Positions 22,680 through 30,702 of a stretch of 31,740 bases of DNA are shown here, in pieces (within the stretch, counting starts at the first letter, position 1; every line of letters starts with the position of its first letter). This DNA is from an uncultured Prevotellaceae bacterium (lineage in GTDB: Bacteria; Bacteroidota; Bacteroidia; Bacteroidales; Bacteroidaceae), in contig CAMJIA010000013.1 of the NCBI GenBank assembly GCA_946405695.1, positions 1-31,740 of the forward strand, in the 5' to 3' direction. A model generated the notes under the pieces. That model was not told the origin of the DNA. It was given only the letters and a program-made list of their open reading frames with translations, and did not search any database. Position numbers and translations under genes: made by a program.

Positions 22680-25232
22680 ATGACATTAGAAGAAAAGAAA
22701 GTTAATCTTGCAGAAAACGAGGAACTGTTGAGTGCTGAGAACGATGGTGAATCATGGTTCTCTTTCCAGAACCTTTTTGCCATACTTATTCTTAACTGGC
22801 AGTGGTTCCTGCTCACCATATTTATTTTCTTGTGTGGTGCCATGATTTACCTTCGTTATACTTCGCCAACCTATTCAGTGTCGGCGCGTATGCTGATAAA
22901 GGAAGATAAAAACTCTCGCCGCAGCAATGCGAATATGCTGTCGAACATGCAGGACCTGGGTTTCATGACCAACTCTGTAGGTTTGGAAAATGAGATGGAA
23001 ATTCTGCAGTCGAACCTTCTGTTGCGCGATGCCGTGATGGACATGAAGCTCTATGCAGAGTATTTCAGCAAGGGACACATCAAGAGGAATCTGGTTTACG
23101 GTACACAGCCTATCAATGTGGACCTGGACCGTATAAGTCTTGACAGCCTCGACTATTTGCTGCTTGACGAGACGCGCACAATGGAACTCGTCATGAATCG
23201 CAAAGATAATAATATAGAGGTATCGGGTACATTATTTAAAAATGGACAGCCCAATGGTACTTTTACGAAAATTATCACGAAACTTCCCGCATTCTGTAAG
23301 ACTGACTATGGTACACTGACTTTCAGTCAGAATACTAAAGCTGCTGTTGACAGTCTGGATGGTACTTGGATTGTTTCCATCGTGCCTCCTATGAGTGTGG
23401 CACGTGGTTATCTGAAGGCCATGAATGTGGCAGCTACCTCTAAGATGACTGATATTGCTGAAATTACGCTGACAGATGCCAATTTCAAGCGTGGTATTGA
23501 TTTCCTGCGTGCACTGGTCATTTGCTATAACCGTCAGGCCAACGCTGATAAGAACGAGATAGCAATGAAGACAGAGGCCTTCATCAATGATCGTATCAAG
23601 AAGATTAACGATGAGCTGGGTAGTACCGAGAGCAAGTTGCAGAGCTATAAGAAAGCCAATGAGTTGATTGACCTTCAGATGGATGCTGCACAATCGCTTC
23701 AGATGAGCAACCAGTATTCTACAAAGTTGATGGATGCCACCGCTCAGATTCAGTTACTTGACTATCTGCGAGAGTATGTTGACAACCCTGCTAACCAGTA
23801 TAGCATCATTCCTTCTAATGTGGGTATGACGGATGCCGCTTCTACGGCATTGATCACCAGTTATAATCAGGCTGTGCAGGAGCGCAACCGCTATTTGCAG
23901 ACGCTTAGCAGCCATGCTCCTCAGGTGCAGACACTGACAGCTACCTTGGACCAGTTGCAGACTTCTATCCACAGCGCTTTGACGCAGGCTCGCCGTTCAG
24001 CAGAGATTCAGCGCAGAAGCATTCAGGAGGAGTATAATAAATATCAGAGCCGTATTGGTCGTTCTCCTGAACAGGAGCGCGTGTTGACTGAGATTGGTCG
24101 CCAGCAGGATGTCCGTTCTGGTCTGTACCTGATGTTGCTGCAGAAGCGTGAGGAGAACAGCATCTCGCTGGCTGCTACTGTTGACAAAGGTAAGCTCATC
24201 GACGATCCTCAGTATAATGGTCAGGTTAGCCCCAAGCGCGCCATCATTCTGTTGGCAGCACTTGTGCTGGGCTTTATTCTGCCTTTGGGAGTACTCTTCC
24301 TGCTCAGCTTCTTCCGTTATCGCATTGAGGGACGCGAAGATGTTATGAAGCTTACTGCACTGCCTATTATTGCCGATGTGCCCGTAGCTAGCGACAGCGT
24401 AAAGACTACTGCCGGAATTGTTGTACAGGCTAACAAGAATAATCAGATTGACGAAATATTCCGTTCATTGCGTACTAATATCCAGTTCATGATGAAGGAA
24501 GACGAAAAGATAATCCTCTTCACCTCGTCAACCTCTGGTGAGGGTAAAACGTTCCTTGCTGCCAACTTGGCAGTGTCGTTTGCCTTGCTGGGTAAGAAGG
24601 TCGTCCTCTGCGGTCTGGATATCCGTAAGCCAGCCCTTGGTAAACTCTTCTGTCTCAGTGACCGCAAACAAGGTGCTACAGCCCTGTTGGTGAAGAATCA
24701 AGTTACGGTAGAGGATGTCTTAGGACAGATGACTCCTTCTGGCGTCAACGACAATCTGGATATTCTGCTGGCTGGTCCTACACCTCCTAACCCCACCGAG
24801 TTGCTGGCTCGTAAGAACTTGGAGGATATCTTGGAAATCCTCAAACAGCAGTATGACTATATCATCCTCGATACCGCTCCTGTAGGTCTGGTATCTGATA
24901 CACTTCAGATTGCCAAGTTCACTAATGTCAGTTGCTATGTATGTCGTGCAGACTATACTCCAAAGGCAAACATCGGTATTGTCAATGGTCTTACCAAGGA
25001 AGAAAAGCTGCCTAATGCCTGCATCATCCTCAATGGTGTGGACATGTCGAAGAAGAAGTACGGCTACTACTATGGCTATGGCAAGTATGGCAAGTACGGA
25101 CGCTACGGCTACAGCCGTTATGGCTATGGCAAGTACGGCTACGGCAAGTATGGTTATGGCAACTACGGTAGCTATGGTAACTATGCTGATTCACGTTATA
25201 GTAATAAGGAAGACGACAGTATTAAGAAATAA
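22680..25232 (+). CDS. Wzc-like polysaccharide co-polymerase / BY-kinase with tyrosine-rich tail
   Basis: Inner-membrane bacterial tyrosine kinase of the Wzz/Wzc family, 850 residues, controlling polymer length and export. Helix 1 is at about 41-60, the periplasmic Wzz region with coiled coil at about 61-515, and helix 2 at about 520-545 (AIILLAALVLGFILPLGVLF). Kinase motifs are TSGEGKT (~616-623), LCGLDIRKP (~642-650) and YDYIILDTAP (~725-735). After NGVDM (~786-790) comes a low-complexity tail of YG, GKYG and GYG units with about 19 tyrosines, the expected trans-autophosphorylation cluster. It aligns with the minus-strand paralogue along its length and adds about 60 residues. It is first gene of a run leading to the Wza-like lipoprotein, with which it should form the trans-envelope export complex. 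Confidence 0.95.
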   Translation: MTLEEKKVNLAENEELLSAENDGESWFSFQNLFAILILNWQWFLLTIFIFLCGAMIYLRYTSPTYSVSARMLIKEDKNSRRSNANMLSNMQDLGFMTNSVGLENEMEILQSNLLLRDAVMDMKLYAEYFSKGHIKRNLVYGTQPINVDLDRISLDSLDYLLLDETRTMELVMNRKDNNIEVSGTLFKNGQPNGTFTKIITKLPAFCKTDYGTLTFSQNTKAAVDSLDGTWIVSIVPPMSVARGYLKAMNVAATSKMTDIAEITLTDANFKRGIDFLRALVICYNRQANADKNEIAMKTEAFINDRIKKINDELGSTESKLQSYKKANELIDLQMDAAQSLQMSNQYSTKLMDATAQIQLLDYLREYVDNPANQYSIIPSNVGMTDAASTALITSYNQAVQERNRYLQTLSSHAPQVQTLTATLDQLQTSIHSALTQARRSAEIQRRSIQEEYNKYQSRIGRSPEQERVLTEIGRQQDVRSGLYLMLLQKREENSISLAATVDKGKLIDDPQYNGQVSPKRAIILLAALVLGFILPLGVLFLLSFFRYRIEGREDVMKLTALPIIADVPVASDSVKTTAGIVVQANKNNQIDEIFRSLRTNIQFMMKEDEKIILFTSSTSGEGKTFLAANLAVSFALLGKKVVLCGLDIRKPALGKLFCLSDRKQGATALLVKNQVTVEDVLGQMTPSGVNDNLDILLAGPTPPNPTELLARKNLEDILEILKQQYDYIILDTAPVGLVSDTLQIAKFTNVSCYVCRADYTPKANIGIVNGLTKEEKLPNACIILNGVDMSKKKYGYYYGYGKYGKYGRYGYSRYGYGKYGYGKYGYGNYGSYGNYADSRYSNKEDDSIKK

Positions 25233-25663
25233 TGACAATAGCAGTAGATTTTGACGGCACTATCGTAGAGCACCGCTATCCGCAGATAGGCGAGGAAATA
25301 CCTTTTGCTGTGGAGACGCTAAAGATGCTTGTACAGGACCATCACAAACTCATCCTGTGGTCTGTGCGCGAGGGTGAGCTGCTCGAAGCAGCTGTTGACT
25401 GGTGCAAGGAACGCGGCTTGGAGTTCTATGCTGTCAATCGCGATTATCCTGAGGAGACGGTCGAGAACAATCCTCACTTCTCTCGTAAGCTGAAGGCCGA
25501 CATGTTTATCGACGACCGCAACCTTGGTGGTTTGCCCGACTGGGGAACCATCTATCGCATGATCAAGCACCACAAGAAGTGGGACCACTTGTTGGACGAG
25601 GCTGGTCACAACTCTTTCGATAACCACCGTCCTCCCAAGAAAAAGCACTGGTGGCAGTTCTAA
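25232..25663 (+). CDS. Small HAD-fold hydrolase, function unknown
   Basis: A 143-residue cytoplasmic protein of the HAD superfamily. Motif I is VDFDGT (5-10, nucleophile Asp6 and acid/base Asp8), motif II is probably the Ser in LILWSVREG, and motif IV is MFIDDRN. No cap domain fits in this length. It resembles the uncharacterised BT0820-like group of Bacteroides predicted phosphatases, by memory of the family rather than a search. Its ATG overlaps the wzc stop by one base (TAATG), so translation is probably coupled. The C-terminus is rich in His and Lys and ends KKKHWWQF. The substrate could be a sugar phosphate or a phosphoprotein; neither is shown. Confidence 0.85.
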   Translation: MTIAVDFDGTIVEHRYPQIGEEIPFAVETLKMLVQDHHKLILWSVREGELLEAAVDWCKERGLEFYAVNRDYPEETVENNPHFSRKLKADMFIDDRNLGGLPDWGTIYRMIKHHKKWDHLLDEAGHNSFDNHRPPKKKHWWQF

Positions 25664-25697
25664 GCTTATTTTATTGAATCAAAACAGAATAAAGTAT

Positions 25698-26495
25698 ATG
25701 AAGAAGCTAAGTCTTTTTTTCACCGTTACATTGCTCATCGCACTTATGTCTTCGTGCGGTAGCACGAAAAACATCCCCTATCTGAAGAATAGTGATACTG
25801 TCACGTTCGACCGCTCGCAGTATCTCTATGATGCGAAGATTATGCCTAAGGACGAGATAACCATTTCGGTGAATACCACAGATCCTGAGGCGTCATTGCC
25901 CTTTAACTTGTTGATGCAGAATGCCTATCAGCAGGGACGTAGCATTGCTTCTAGTGGTGGTACCATCATGCCTTATCTGGTTGATACAGAGGGTTGTATT
26001 AATTTCCCTGTCATTGGCCGTCTGCATGTTGCTGGTCTTACCAAGCGCGAATGTGAGCGCATGATTCAGGAGAAAATCAAACCTTATCTGTCTGAGTCTG
26101 AGAATCCTATTGTTACCGTTCGCATGTCCAGCTACTCAATCTCTGTATTGGGTGAAGTATCTAAGCCAGGTAGCTATATGGTGTCACGTGAGGAGATAAA
26201 CGTCTTCGAGGCATTGGCACAGGCAGGAGACCTTACTATCTATGGTGTTCGCGACCGTGTGAAGCTTATCCGTAAGAATGCTGCTGGTAAAAAGGAGATT
26301 CATACATTGAATCTGAACGATGCTGACATTATTAATTCACCCTATTTCTATCTGCAACAGAACGACATTCTGTATGTTGAGCCTAACAAGGTGAAGGCAC
26401 AGAACTCTAGTGTGGGTAGCATGACAACACTCTGGTTTAGCGCTACGAGTATCTTGATCTCGCTGACCTCATTGTTGTATAACATCCTAAGGTAA
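25698..26495 (+). CDS. Wza-like polysaccharide export lipoprotein (Poly_export/SLBB)
   Basis: Outer-membrane-associated export protein that should join the Wzc-like kinase to move polysaccharide across the envelope. I place the start at the ATG at 25698 (265 residues). An in-frame TTG at 25674 would add eight residues ahead of a good signal sequence and is rejected. MKKLSLFFTVTLLIALMSSC is a lipoprotein signal, with lipidated Cys20. The Poly_export domain (about 40-125, MPKDEITISVN and INFPVIGRLHVAGLTKRECE) is followed by SLBB-type segments (SVLGEVSKPGSYMV). A C-terminal hydrophobic stretch (WFSATSILISLTSLLYNIL) could be the membrane-spanning helix. It is shorter than E. coli Wza, as usual in Bacteroidota. 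Confidence 0.92.
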   Translation: MKKLSLFFTVTLLIALMSSCGSTKNIPYLKNSDTVTFDRSQYLYDAKIMPKDEITISVNTTDPEASLPFNLLMQNAYQQGRSIASSGGTIMPYLVDTEGCINFPVIGRLHVAGLTKRECERMIQEKIKPYLSESENPIVTVRMSSYSISVLGEVSKPGSYMVSREEINVFEALAQAGDLTIYGVRDRVKLIRKNAAGKKEIHTLNLNDADIINSPYFYLQQNDILYVEPNKVKAQNSSVGSMTTLWFSATSILISLTSLLYNILR

Positions 26496-26501
26496 CGTAT
26501 T

Positions 26502-26687
26502 ATGGCAGAAGAACATCATCACCACCATCACCATCATCATAAAAAGGATGGCGCAAGTCTCTTCAAGCAACGTTCGCTGCAAGCGATTGAGACCCGCAAG
26601 AAGATAGAGAAGTTTTTGAAAATAGCGCTTGTTGCTCTTGCTATTTTTATGGGTTTAGCCGTTATTGCATCGCGATTCCTTCTATAG
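26502..26687 (+). CDS. Small single-pass membrane protein with nine-histidine N-terminus
   Basis: A 61-residue protein starting MAEE, followed by nine consecutive histidines (residues 5-13) and a basic region (KKDGASLFKQRSLQAIETRKK). A single hydrophobic C-terminal helix (about 40-60, IALVALAIFMGLAVIASRFLL) completes it. There is no signal peptide. By the positive-inside rule the His tract should stay cytoplasmic. It starts 6 bases after the wza-like stop and precedes the GHMP kinase gene, so it is probably co-transcribed with the export genes. His codons alternate between CAT and CAC, which argues for selection on the residues rather than simple codon slippage. The function is unknown; metal binding or a small export-complex subunit are guesses. 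Confidence 0.8.
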   Translation: MAEEHHHHHHHHHKKDGASLFKQRSLQAIETRKKIEKFLKIALVALAIFMGLAVIASRFLL

Positions 26688-26716
26688 GATTGCGATGCAA
26701 CCATTTTTGACATACT

Positions 26717-27859
26717 ATGAAAGATTATCAGTATCATATCTTTGCACCATATCGGGTTTGTCCCTTGGGTGCGCATGTGGATCACCAGCATGGATTGGTG
26801 ACAGGTTTTGCGATTGATAAAGGTGTTGACCTGTGGTTCGATGTCAACGACGACAGTCATGTACACCTTGAGTCAAAGACTTTCGAGGGAATCGTAGATT
26901 TTGATCTCGACCAACCCTCGCAGGTGCGTGAGATGCATTGGGGCGACTATGCCCGTGGTGCGAAGTTTGCACTACGCAAGCGCTTCGAACTAAAGCATGG
27001 CATCAATGGCGTCATTCAGGGCAGCCTGCCTGTTGGTGGTCTTAGCTCGAGTGCTGCTGTGCTCATCGCCTATGTGATGGCCTTTGCCAAAGCCAATGAT
27101 ATCACTTTGCAGCCTTTTGAGGTTGTGAAGATTGCCTCGGAAGCTGAGCGCGAGTATATCGGACTGAACAACGGATTGTTGGACCAGGCATGTATTGCGC
27201 TGGGTAAGAAAGACGGCTTGTTGTTCCTGGACTGCGACTCAAACGAGTGGCGCATCATCAAGCGTAATCCTGAAATGCCAGAGTTTGAGATTGGTATCTT
27301 CTTTAGTGGATTGACACGCTCGTTGGTGAACAGTGACTATAACCTCCGCGTTTATGAGTGTAAGACCGCTGCATGGAATATGTTGGCGTATACAGAGCAA
27401 CCGCTGAAGACTTTTGACAAGACGTTCCTGAGGGATATTCCCAAGGCGACATTCGAGAAGACACGCATCGCCATGCCTGCTCGTTTTGCTCGTCGTGCAG
27501 AACATTTCTATTCTGAGTATCGTCGTGTGCGTCAGGGCGTTACGGCTTGGGAGACGGGTAACCTGAAGCTCTTCGGAAAGCTGAGCTTTGACTCTTGCGA
27601 GAGCTCTATTCATAACTATGAGTGTGGTAGTCCAGAGCTGATTGCCATCTACGAGATTATGCACTCGTTGCCTGGGGTCTATGGCGGACGCTTCTCAGGC
27701 GCTGGTTTCAAGGGTGCATGCATTGCGCTGGTTGATCCTGCGCAGAAAGAAAGCATTGAAAAGGAACTTACCGCCAGATATCTGGAGCAGTTCCCTGAGT
27801 ATGAGAAGACCTTCCAGGTGTTCTGGGTAAAACCTGATAATGGAGCAAGATTTGTATGA
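26717..27859 (+). CDS. GHMP-family sugar kinase, galacturonokinase/galactokinase-like
   Basis: Cytoplasmic kinase of 380 residues, likely phosphorylating a sugar at C1 with ATP. The substrate motif near the N-terminus, APYRVCPLGAHVDHQHG (10-26), replaces the galactokinase GRVNLIGEHxDY signature. It resembles what I recall of plant galacturonokinases (PLGAHIDHQ). The ATP-binding motif is PVGGLSSSAA (105-114), and the third GHMP motif is GRFSGAGFKGACIAL (~323-337). EYIGLNNGLLDQ carries the expected catalytic Asp. Its stop overlaps the start of the nucleotidyltransferase gene (ATGA), and an epimerase of the UDP-glucuronate type follows, which supports a uronic-acid activation role. The family is certain; the sugar is inferred. 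Confidence 0.88.
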   Translation: MKDYQYHIFAPYRVCPLGAHVDHQHGLVTGFAIDKGVDLWFDVNDDSHVHLESKTFEGIVDFDLDQPSQVREMHWGDYARGAKFALRKRFELKHGINGVIQGSLPVGGLSSSAAVLIAYVMAFAKANDITLQPFEVVKIASEAEREYIGLNNGLLDQACIALGKKDGLLFLDCDSNEWRIIKRNPEMPEFEIGIFFSGLTRSLVNSDYNLRVYECKTAAWNMLAYTEQPLKTFDKTFLRDIPKATFEKTRIAMPARFARRAEHFYSEYRRVRQGVTAWETGNLKLFGKLSFDSCESSIHNYECGSPELIAIYEIMHSLPGVYGGRFSGAGFKGACIALVDPAQKESIEKELTARYLEQFPEYEKTFQVFWVKPDNGARFV

Positions 27860-28590
27860 AGAATATAGTTATTGCAGCAGGATATGCTACTAGACTGGGT
27901 GAGTTGACGAAAAACTTCCCCAAACCATTGTTGAAGATAGGGAATAATACAATCCTTGGTAGGATGTTGGATGACATTGACCAGATTCCCGAGATTGATG
28001 AACACATCATCATTACCAACCACAAGTTTGCCCATATCTTCGAGGACTGGAAGAAAGATTTGCATTACAGCAAGCCCATTACCATAGTGGATGATGGGAC
28101 AGAGACCAACGAGACACGTCTTGGGGCTGTGTGCGATTTGCTGTTTGCGATGGATAAACTCAGCATCGATGATGACTTACTTGTTGTTGCTGCAGACAAT
28201 CTTCTTTTCTTCTCATTTAGCGAATTTGTTGAATTTGCAAAGGAAAAAGGCACTTCTTGCATCATGTGCCACGAGCAGCCAAGCATTGAAAAACTGCAGC
28301 GTACAGGTGTCGTAGAGCTCGACGCAGAGATGAAGGTTCTTGGCATGGAGGAGAAACCTCAAGTGCCTAAGAGCCATTGGGCCGTGCCACCTTTCTATAT
28401 CTATCTGAAGAAGGATTTGGACTTGGTACGTCATTCCGTAGAGAATGGTTGTGGTAAGGATGCACCAGGCAATCTTGCCCACTATATGGTGGAGCACACC
28501 ACCATGCATGCTTGGCCCATGAGTGCCGGACGCTTTGACATCGGAAGCCTCGATACCTATTATGAGGCTGTGGAGAAATACGGTAAATAA
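27856..28590 (+). CDS. Sugar-1-phosphate nucleotidyltransferase
   Basis: A 244-residue NTP_transferase-fold enzyme that would condense a sugar-1-phosphate with an NTP to give a nucleotide sugar. The nucleotide-binding signature is AAGYATRLGELTKNFPKPLL (7-26), a variant of GGxGTRLxPLTxxxPKPL. Metal-binding Asp114 lies in VVAADN, and TRLGAV (87-92) is the usual base-binding segment. GRFDIGSLDTYYEAV near the end matches the WxDxGT region. It is shorter than RmlA/GalU-type enzymes (about 290). Translation is coupled to the upstream kinase by a 4-bp overlap, so it most likely uses that kinase's product. Which nucleotide it uses cannot be told by eye. Confidence 0.88.
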   Translation: MKNIVIAAGYATRLGELTKNFPKPLLKIGNNTILGRMLDDIDQIPEIDEHIIITNHKFAHIFEDWKKDLHYSKPITIVDDGTETNETRLGAVCDLLFAMDKLSIDDDLLVVAADNLLFFSFSEFVEFAKEKGTSCIMCHEQPSIEKLQRTGVVELDAEMKVLGMEEKPQVPKSHWAVPPFYIYLKKDLDLVRHSVENGCGKDAPGNLAHYMVEHTTMHAWPMSAGRFDIGSLDTYYEAVEKYGK

Positions 28591-28614
28591 ATCAAGAATT
28601 TTTGAATAAACACA

Positions 28615-29685
28615 ATGGAAAAGATTGATCTCAATAATAAAACCATTTTGGTGACGGGTGCTGCTGGTTTCATTGGTAGCAACCTGGTAAAGCGCCTCTT
28701 CAAGGACTATAAAGGGACCACGATTGTCGGCATCGACAATATGAATGCCTACTACGATGTGTCGTTGAAGGACTATCGTGTGGACGAGTTGAACAAGAGC
28801 GTTCCCGCCGGTACAACATGGAAGTTCGTCAAGGGCGATATTGCCGATAAAGCAGCTATTGATGCCCTGTTTGTGGAGTATAAGTTCGATGTGGTGGTGA
28901 ATCTGGCTGCTCAGGCTGGTGTGCGCTACTCCATTGAGAATCCAGATGCCTATATCCAGTCGAATATGATTGGCTTCTACAATATTCTGGAAGCATGTCG
29001 TCACAATCCTGTCGCACACCTCGTCTATGCTTCATCATCGAGTGTTTATGGTGGCAACAAGAAAGTGCCATTCTCGACAGATGACCGCGTTGACAATCCT
29101 GTGAGCCTCTATGCTGCTACCAAGAAGAGCAACGAGCTCTTTGCTCATTGCTATTCTAAACTGTATAACATTCCGACTACGGGTCTGCGTTTCTTCACGG
29201 TCTATGGTCCTGCTGGTCGTCCGGATATGGCGTACTTCGGCTTTACGAATAAGTTGCTGAAGGGTGAAACCATCCAGATCTTCAACTATGGCAACTGCCG
29301 TCGTGACTTCACCTACGTCGATGATATCGTAGAAGGTGTGGTGCGTGTGATGCAGGGTGCTCCTGAACGTAAGAATGGTGAGGATGGTCTGCCTGTTCCT
29401 CCTTATGCTGTATACAATATTGGTGGAGGCCAGCCCGAGAACCTGCTGGACTTCGTGAACATCCTGCAGGAGGAACTGGTGCGTGCTGGTGTGCTGCCTC
29501 AGGACTTCGATTTCGAGGCTCACAAGAAACTGGTGCCCATGCAGCCAGGTGATGTGCCAACGACCTATGCTGATGCTGAGGCATTGGAGCGCGACTTCGG
29601 TTTTACGCCGAAGATAACGTTGCGAGAGGGATTGAGGAAGTTTGCAGAATGGCATAAGTCGTACTATGATAGAAGTAACGATTAG
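28615..29685 (+). CDS. NAD-dependent epimerase, UDP-glucuronate 4-epimerase-like
   Basis: Short-chain dehydrogenase (extended type) of 356 residues that probably interconverts UDP-glucuronate and UDP-galacturonate. The NAD motif GAAGFIGS is at 15-22, and the substrate/NAD region IDNMNAYYDVSLKDYR (40-55) is typical of CapI/GAE enzymes rather than GalE. The catalytic serine region is SSSVYG (141-146), with YAATK (Tyr166, Lys170). RDFTYVDDIVEGV and NIGGGQP are further family marks. It starts 24 bases after the nucleotidyltransferase stop, completing a kinase-transferase-epimerase set. Other extended-SDR activities are possible but less likely. Confidence 0.92.
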   Translation: MEKIDLNNKTILVTGAAGFIGSNLVKRLFKDYKGTTIVGIDNMNAYYDVSLKDYRVDELNKSVPAGTTWKFVKGDIADKAAIDALFVEYKFDVVVNLAAQAGVRYSIENPDAYIQSNMIGFYNILEACRHNPVAHLVYASSSSVYGGNKKVPFSTDDRVDNPVSLYAATKKSNELFAHCYSKLYNIPTTGLRFFTVYGPAGRPDMAYFGFTNKLLKGETIQIFNYGNCRRDFTYVDDIVEGVVRVMQGAPERKNGEDGLPVPPYAVYNIGGGQPENLLDFVNILQEELVRAGVLPQDFDFEAHKKLVPMQPGDVPTTYADAEALERDFGFTPKITLREGLRKFAEWHKSYYDRSND

Positions 29686-30172
29686 TGACAGCGTATTGCG
29701 CAAGGCGGCAGGCGAGGGCATGGATGCCTTCGTGGGTGCCTTTGTGTCAGCTATCAAGGACGCTATTGGTGGTCAGCTGACCAATGAGACGCTGACGGAG
29801 TTGAACAGCGACCAGATTACGCTGCTGGCATGGGACCAGTTGCATGAAGAGGTCATGGATGGTGGCTTTGTGCAGTTGATACACAACGGCTACGGTCCGT
29901 TTATATTTAAGAATCCGTTGGCTAAGGCGCTGAAACTGTGGGGTTTGCGTGACCTGTCGAAGCTGATATACGATGCCCATTCGTTGTATCAGAAGTACCA
30001 CGAACCCTTGGAGCGCGACTGTACTGACGAAGAATTCATGGCGCTCTTTGAGCAGTATCCTGAGTTCGACGACATGGACGATGAGTTCGTGGAGAAGGAA
30101 GAAGAGTGGACGGAACAGATAGCGCGCTATATTGATAACAACATTGAGAAATTCGCAAAAATAACACAGTAG
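29666..30172 (+). CDS. DUF4375/DMP19-like protein
   Basis: Hypothetical protein of 168 residues. I choose the ATG at 29666 (MIEVTISDSVL), which overlaps the epimerase end by 20 bases; an in-frame TTG at 29642 is less likely. The central block (DQITLLAWDQLHEEVMDGGF, then VQLIHNGYGPFIFKNPLA) fits the DUF4375/DMP19 family, named after a DNA-mimic protein of Neisseria. The C-terminal part is strongly acidic (EFDDMDDEFVEKEEEW), compatible with a nucleic-acid-mimicking or protein-binding surface. No enzyme motif, signal peptide or membrane segment is seen. The physical overlap suggests co-transcription with the upstream sugar genes, but no functional link is evident. Confidence 0.82.
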   Translation: MIEVTISDSVLRKAAGEGMDAFVGAFVSAIKDAIGGQLTNETLTELNSDQITLLAWDQLHEEVMDGGFVQLIHNGYGPFIFKNPLAKALKLWGLRDLSKLIYDAHSLYQKYHEPLERDCTDEEFMALFEQYPEFDDMDDEFVEKEEEWTEQIARYIDNNIEKFAKITQ

Positions 30173-30219
30173 GGTCGGTTCTGCTGTGCACTTTTAAACA
30201 TTAAAGATTATTTCGGATA

Positions 30220-30702
30220 GTGAATAAGCAACAAGAGGAACTTCGCAAGAAGAGTCCTGTACAGATAAAGAACCGCAAGGCCTCGTTTGAGTATTTCTTC
30301 ATCGAGGAGTTCACGGCAGGCATCGTCTTGACGGGTACGGAGATTAAGAGCATCCGCCTGGGCAAGGCCTCGCTAGTGGACACCTATTGCGTGATTATCA
30401 ATGGTGAGCTGTGGGTGAAGGGCATGAATATCTCGCCCTACTTCTATGGCTCCTACAATAATCACGAGATGAAGCGCGACAGGAAACTGTTGCTCACAAA
30501 GCGTGAGATACAGAAACTGGCATCGGCTACCAAGCAGACGGGTTACACCATTGTGCCCCTGCTGGTATTCATCGACGAGAAGGGCCGTGCCAAGATGGAT
30601 ATTGCCCTGTGTAAAGGTAAGAAGTCGTTTGACAAGCGTCAGACGCTGAAGGAAAAGGAAGACAGGCGCGAGATGGATCGTGCCATGAAGGTATACAAAT
30701 GA
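30220..30702 (+). CDS. smpB: SsrA-binding protein SmpB
   Basis: Binds tmRNA and delivers it to stalled ribosomes for trans-translation. It has 160 residues, the usual length. The GTG start at 30220 gives [20 protein letters not shown], the normal SmpB opening. The core signature [16 protein letters not shown] (about 39-54) is followed by [16 protein letters not shown] and the basic C-terminal tail [20 protein letters not shown]. No tmRNA gene is visible in the window. The stop overlaps the metH start by four bases (ATGA). Confidence 0.97.
   Translation: MNKQQEELRKKSPVQIKNRKASFEYFFIEEFTAGIVLTGTEIKSIRLGKASLVDTYCVIINGELWVKGMNISPYFYGSYNNHEMKRDRKLLLTKREIQKLASATKQTGYTIVPLLVFIDEKGRAKMDIALCKGKKSFDKRQTLKEKEDRREMDRAMKVYK

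Noticed and set aside
25674..25697. TTG start for the Wza-like gene
   Set aside because: It would put eight polar residues before a standard lipoprotein signal; the ATG at 25698 fits much better.
28213..29019. Long minus-strand frame (268 codons) opposite the nucleotidyltransferase and epimerase genes
   Set aside because: It is antisense to two well-recognised genes, has no recognisable domain and straddles a gene boundary. Other long antisense frames under the NRPS (for example 9744-10361) were rejected for the same reason.
29642..29665. TTG start for the DUF4375-like gene
   Set aside because: It increases overlap with the epimerase gene and has no support over the ATG at 29666.
30173..30219. 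Promoter for smpB
   Set aside because: Only a weak TATTTCG-like string is present and there is no convincing -33 element at proper spacing.
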